Made by a program: the position numbers and the translations under genes | Shown: positions 61,273 through 64,000 of the stretch, in pieces | Numbering within the stretch: position 1 is the stretch's first letter | Layout of the letters: the number at the start of each line of letters is the position of its first letter | NCBI GenBank assembly: GCA_024399655.1 | Contig: JAKSNP010000002.1 | Coordinates: 142,915 to 206,914, forward strand | Direction: 5' to 3' | Length of the DNA stretch: 64,000 nucleotides | DNA from: Paludibacteraceae bacterium | GTDB taxonomy: Bacteria; Bacteroidota; Bacteroidia; Bacteroidales; Paludibacteraceae | The notes under the pieces: model-generated | Seen by the model: the letters and a program-made list of their open reading frames with translations, nothing else | The model's database searches: none | Told to the model about the DNA's origin: nothing

Positions 61273-62436
61273 ATGAAAAAAACACTTCTTTTTGCTGCCG
61301 TTATTTGTTTGGCAGCTGCTTTCACCGGTTGTAAGGACACCAAAATCCCTACCAACGACACCACTAAACTCTGGGTGGCTCCCAATGCCGATTGGACACA
61401 GGTGGGCTACATCGACGCCAAAGGTAATTTCGCTATTCCTGCCACCTACCAGGCTGCTTACGACTTCTGCTGCGGCTATGCTTGCGTAGTTGTCGGAAAC
61501 CGTGTCCAGTTTATCGACAAGAACAACAAACTCCAGACTTCCGCGCCCGCAATGGATGATTGCGATGTCAATTTCTACCACAACTGCCTCGGTTATAAAA
61601 TCAGTAATCTCTGGGGGATGGTCGACACTCATTTCAAAACCGTCATCCAACCCGCCAACTACTACCTGGGGTATATGAGTAAGGACGGTCTGGCTCTCGT
61701 GCAACGTACATCCTCTTCCAAACTCGGTTATATGGACCGCAGCGGCAAAGTGGCTATTGCCGAAATGTACGACGGCGCTTCTATGTTCATTGACGGAGTG
61801 GCTGTTGTTCGTATGGGTAACTACTATGGCGCTATCGACAAGAAAGGTCAGTTCGTCATCAATCCTACCTACGATTATCTGAAGAGTGTTGGCGGCGGTC
61901 GTATCGCTTTCAACGAGAAGGGTAGCGACAAGGGCGGTCTGCTCGACCTCAAAGGTAATGTGGTGGTGGCTGCTATGTATGATGATTTCGATCCGGTGGG
62001 ATTCACCACTTCCAACCTCATGGTGGCTGAACGCAACAACTCGTTTAGCTTCTACGACAAAAACGGTAATCTCGCTTTCCCCGGCAACTATATCTCTTGC
62101 TCCAGCTTCTACGACGGCGTCGCTTGGGTGCTGATCAGCGAAGATAGCAACTGGCAACTTATTGACACCAAAGGTAAAGTCCTCTTCTCCTTGGATTCCA
62201 ACCAGGAACCCTATACTATTTTCCACAACGGCTTGGCTCAAATCGTTACCGTGGGCTCCAACAGCGCTACGCTTGAGTTCATCGACAAGAGCAAGAATGT
62301 GGTTTATTCCTGCAGTGTTTCGGCTTCCGACTTAGCACCTGCACGCGTAAAGGGTCAGCTCGACAAAACTCGTCTCTATGCCGGTACCGAGGCTGCTATG
62401 ATGGTAAATCCCAAAGAGGTTAATATGGACCGTTAA
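61273..62436 (+). CDS. WG-repeat lipoprotein
   Basis: A 387-residue lipoprotein with lipobox FTGCKDT. About seven WG/KWG-type beta repeats follow (VGYIDAKGNFAIPATYQAAYDF, LGYMDRSGKVAIAEMYDGAS, YGAIDKKGQFVINPTYDYL, GGLLDLKGNVVVAAMYDDFD and others). Such repeats are thought to build a beta-propeller-like binding surface; no enzyme motif is seen. It lies 70 bases after the BspA-like gene, shares its codon style and is followed by a strong terminator, so the two are likely co-transcribed. Confidence 0.87.
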   Translation: MKKTLLFAAVICLAAAFTGCKDTKIPTNDTTKLWVAPNADWTQVGYIDAKGNFAIPATYQAAYDFCCGYACVVVGNRVQFIDKNNKLQTSAPAMDDCDVNFYHNCLGYKISNLWGMVDTHFKTVIQPANYYLGYMSKDGLALVQRTSSSKLGYMDRSGKVAIAEMYDGASMFIDGVAVVRMGNYYGAIDKKGQFVINPTYDYLKSVGGGRIAFNEKGSDKGGLLDLKGNVVVAAMYDDFDPVGFTTSNLMVAERNNSFSFYDKNGNLAFPGNYISCSSFYDGVAWVLISEDSNWQLIDTKGKVLFSLDSNQEPYTIFHNGLAQIVTVGSNSATLEFIDKSKNVVYSCSVSASDLAPARVKGQLDKTRLYAGTEAAMMVNPKEVNMDR

Positions 62437-62531
62437 TTGACCGTCAATCAGTCCCGCAGATGTTCTTCTGTCATTCAGTCGCTCTTTATAGAGCATTTTG
62501 TTGTTTCAGTTGGAGCATCTCTTTCTAATAC

Positions 62532-62562
62532 AAAAAACGCAGACTTAATGCCTGCGTTTTTT
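62532..62562. terminator. Terminator after the WG-repeat gene
   Basis: AAAAAACGCAG (62532-62542) pairs perfectly with CTGCGTTTTTT (62552-62562) around a 9-base loop; usable in both directions. Confidence 0.92.
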
Positions 62563-62585
62563 ATTTTATTATTATTCTTCTTCCT

Positions 62586-62943
62586 TTCCGCTGCATAGAT
62601 CTGCGAGATAAACTTCTATCCGCATGGCTTTTTCTATATATTCGCTTTGGGCGCAGCACAAAGTATATTCTTTATATTCTTCTAAAATCTGCGTAATCAG
62701 CGAGATCTGCGGGCGCCTTTAAATATAAATATCTGCGTAATCCCCACGGGGTCCCCAAAGAAGCTAACGTAGCGCTTCGAATGGGGAAAAGGAAGCAGAA
62801 CGTAGCGCTTAGATTAGCAAGGCTAATCCACTTAGCGGAGTTTCTGCTGACGAGGAAATCTGTGAGAGCCTTATCCTTTCCGCTGCATAGCCGTTCTCGT
62901 TCACGTTAATTCCGCCGCATGGTCAACGCAATTCCGCTGCATA
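62586..62943. repeat. Cluster of short repeated words and hairpins
   Basis: TTCCGCTGCATA occurs at 62586, 62878 and 62932, with a variant TTCCGCCGCATG at 62910. ATCTGCG occurs at 62599, 62687, 62705 and 62731. AACGTAGCGCTT occurs at 62766 and 62799. A perfect 7-bp inverted repeat GATTAGC-AAG-GCTAATC is at 62812-62828, and CCCCAC/GGGG-type pairs lie near 62750. Confidence 0.75.
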
Positions 62944-62964
62944 ATTTCTTTTTTTCAAAATAAA

Positions 62965-62996
62965 TTTGTATATTCCAAAATAAAGTTGTACCTTTG
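62965..62996 (+). promoter_or_regulatory. Promoter before the small membrane-protein gene
   Basis: TTTG (62965-62968), a 20-base spacer, TACCTTTG (62989-62996). The transcript would start near 63003. Confidence 0.75.
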
Positions 62997-63005
62997 CACC
63001 GACAA

Positions 63006-63065
63006 ATGAAAAGAAAGTATAACTTAATGGCAGAAGTTTATATCCGTTCTTTTCTTACTCGATGA
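63006..63065 (+). CDS. Possible 19-residue leader peptide
   Basis: ATG at 63006, three bases after the predicted transcription start, opens a frame MKRKYNLMAEVYIRSFLTR ending in TGA at 63063-63065. It is followed 70 bases later by the 86-residue membrane protein. It may be a leader peptide, a remnant, or chance. Confidence 0.25.
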   Translation: MKRKYNLMAEVYIRSFLTR

Positions 63066-63135
63066 TATAGTTGTGATTTTTTTATAAAAAAATCTATAAA
63101 AAAATCGTAGCTGTATCGTCCATTTTTTTTTCACT

Positions 63136-63396
63136 ATGAAAAAAGATATAATAAAGTCATTTCTGACATTAGCGATTGGAGGTTCGCTGTTTTTTATTAT
63201 GGCCAATGGAGATGATGTTTTTCCATTGATTGTAAATCTGATATATAATATAATCAGCTGGTGCGTAAGTTTAGAACTGGTGGTTGTTATTTGGACAGGT
63301 AGAAGTGCAATCCGTAAAACTGATATATCTAATATATATAAGGTGATTGCAGGAATAATAGAAGTGGCGCTAGTTCTTGTTGTGCTGTTAATGTAG
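63136..63396 (+). CDS. Small membrane protein of unknown function
   Basis: An 86-residue protein with three hydrophobic segments (about residues 8-23, 29-52 and 67-86) and basic residues between the second and third. I recognise no family. A good promoter lies 140 bases upstream. The A+T-rich start region (TTTTTTTTCACTATGAAAAAAG) fits starts in this phylum. Confidence 0.6.
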   Translation: MKKDIIKSFLTLAIGGSLFFIMANGDDVFPLIVNLIYNIISWCVSLELVVVIWTGRSAIRKTDISNIYKVIAGIIEVALVLVVLLM

Positions 63397-63559
63397 CATC
63401 TGCCTTATCCTTAGGACGCAGTCCGCTCCCTCCTCCCTTATCCACAACGAGCATCGCTCGCGCGGTGGAAGCGTTGACAAACGAAGTTGAATAACTAAAT
63501 TTTCTTCTTATGAATATTATAGTACATAGACCCTTGTTCGCTTTTGCTCAAAGTATAGC
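63397..63559. other. Short intergenic stretch with a 17-codon frame
   Basis: A frame from ATG at 63510 (MNIIVHRPLFAFAQSIA) ends TGA at 63561-63563 and overlaps the GTG start of the next gene by four bases (GTGA). It may be a coupled leader or the displaced N-terminus of that gene. Confidence 0.35.
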
Positions 63560-63931
63560 GTGAACGTAAATGGCCGGATTTACAAAATGGCCGGCAAGCG
63601 ATGTCAAATTGAGATTCCTGATGCAAAAGAGGGAGATGTGATCAGTTGGTCTTATCTTGAGTTGTTCAAACCCAAACCTTTTATCACCTTCCGCTACCAA
63701 GGCGATAAAAAAAATATATACATACAGCACAATCACCTTCTTACTTTGCTTTCAAAGATAATGTTCTTGGCTTTTGTTATTGTTGCCGTCCAGGCTACAT
63801 TATGTAACGGAACGCTCATTCCATCTTTTGTCAACTATATAGTTCTCGTAGCGGCTTTTGTCATTTTTCTCGTGCTAATTTATTTGAGTAGGTGTAAAAA
63901 GGACAAGATGTATTCTGTCTCCTATTTTTGA
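63560..63931 (+). CDS. Hypothetical membrane protein
   Basis: From GTG at 63560, 123 residues; an ATG at 63587 would give 114. The N-terminal half is soluble and strand-rich (KRCQIEIPDAKEGDVISWSYLELF, FITFRYQGDKKNIYI). Two membrane helices follow (about residues 60-82 and 87-109), and the end is basic. No family recognised. The GTGA overlap with a short upstream frame leaves the true start uncertain. Confidence 0.5.
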   Translation: MNVNGRIYKMAGKRCQIEIPDAKEGDVISWSYLELFKPKPFITFRYQGDKKNIYIQHNHLLTLLSKIMFLAFVIVAVQATLCNGTLIPSFVNYIVLVAAFVIFLVLIYLSRCKKDKMYSVSYF

Positions 63932-63947
63932 TGTTTTGTATTGCTAT

Positions 63948-64000
63948 ATGGAAAATTCGATTATTTTTTATAAAGCCAAAAGATGTAAGTCTTCTTTTTT
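63948..64000 (+). CDS. Possible start of a further gene, cut by the window edge
   Basis: ATG at 63948 opens a frame (MENSIIFYKAKRCKSSF) without a stop up to the right edge. Too short to judge. Confidence 0.2.
   Translation, partial: MENSIIFYKAKRCKSSF

Larger units (their letters stand above)
62437..63135. other. Gene-free, repeat-rich stretch of 699 bases
   Basis: It holds a terminator, several short dispersed words, inverted repeats and a promoter with a 19-codon frame. No protein-like ORF was found. Details are in the separate entries. Confidence 0.65.

Overview
The window is a piece of a Bacteroidales (Bacteroidota) chromosome. Four things point there. At least 21 promoters have the phylum's sigma-factor pattern, TTTG, a spacer of 19-20 bases, then TAnnTTTG. 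Shine-Dalgarno sites are absent. Many products carry lipoprotein signals. The families are typical: SecDF fusion, reverse rubrerythrin, DUF3127, BspA-type leucine-rich repeats, a TonB-dependent receptor. No rRNA operon, insertion sequence, prophage or CRISPR array was found. Most of the window is ordinary housekeeping DNA, with an accessory stretch from about 57 kb to the end. The species cannot be named from this sequence.

Layout. 1-5.2 kb (minus): one operon from a promoter at 5.17 kb with an HD phosphohydrolase, lpxD, lpxC, lpxA (lipid A synthesis) and glnS, which runs off the left edge. 5.7-8.3 kb (minus): dprA, upp, a membrane-anchored LytTR regulator and tRNA-Ser. 9-18.2 kb (plus): typA, tig, an Mpl-type Mur ligase, a dCMP deaminase, an S41 protease and a helix-hairpin-helix/beta-barrel protein. 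18.2-21.5 kb (minus): a SulP transporter and a TPR/beta-propeller protein. 21.6-27.4 kb (plus): an amidohydrolase lipoprotein coupled to an LD-carboxypeptidase, then pgk, a DUF3127 protein and a phosphoesterase. 27.5-28.6 kb (minus): a short recO, rpsT and tRNA-Glu. 28.7-31.7 kb (plus): a porin-like protein and a TPP riboswitch followed at once by a TonB-dependent receptor.

31.6-41.0 kb (minus): an ileS-led operon with a small lipoprotein, an AsmA-like protein, a Dcp-type peptidase and a membrane protein. 41.3-41.5 kb: a candidate small RNA with its own promoter and terminator. 41.7-44.2 kb (minus): a NUDIX regulator, then the peroxide/iron group ferritin, rubrerythrin and PerR, with a PerR-type operator at the ferritin start site. 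44.3-49.4 kb (minus): clpP-clpX-malQ-hydrolase. 49.5-56.7 kb (minus): secDF, initiator tRNA, sufB, tRNA-Cys, an RlmI-type methyltransferase and a 3'-5' exonuclease. 57-64 kb (plus): a ZU5/Ig-like lipoprotein, a BspA-like leucine-rich-repeat protein, a WG-repeat lipoprotein, repeat-rich DNA and two small membrane proteins.

The most unusual signals are not genes. Short tandem arrays with units of exactly 11 bases lie between genes at seven places, plus one array of 22-base units. The sequence differs from place to place but the unit length does not. Three of these arrays sit inside a dispersed repeat of up to 134 bases. Most promoters also carry a run of seven to nine A in the spacer, and three tRNA promoters share an identical 20-base spacer. 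Among genes, the notable features are an IleRS with GIHH in place of HIGH, an LpxC without the FabZ half usual in Bacteroides, a RecO about 75 residues short, and an initiator tRNA with an A29-U41 pair.
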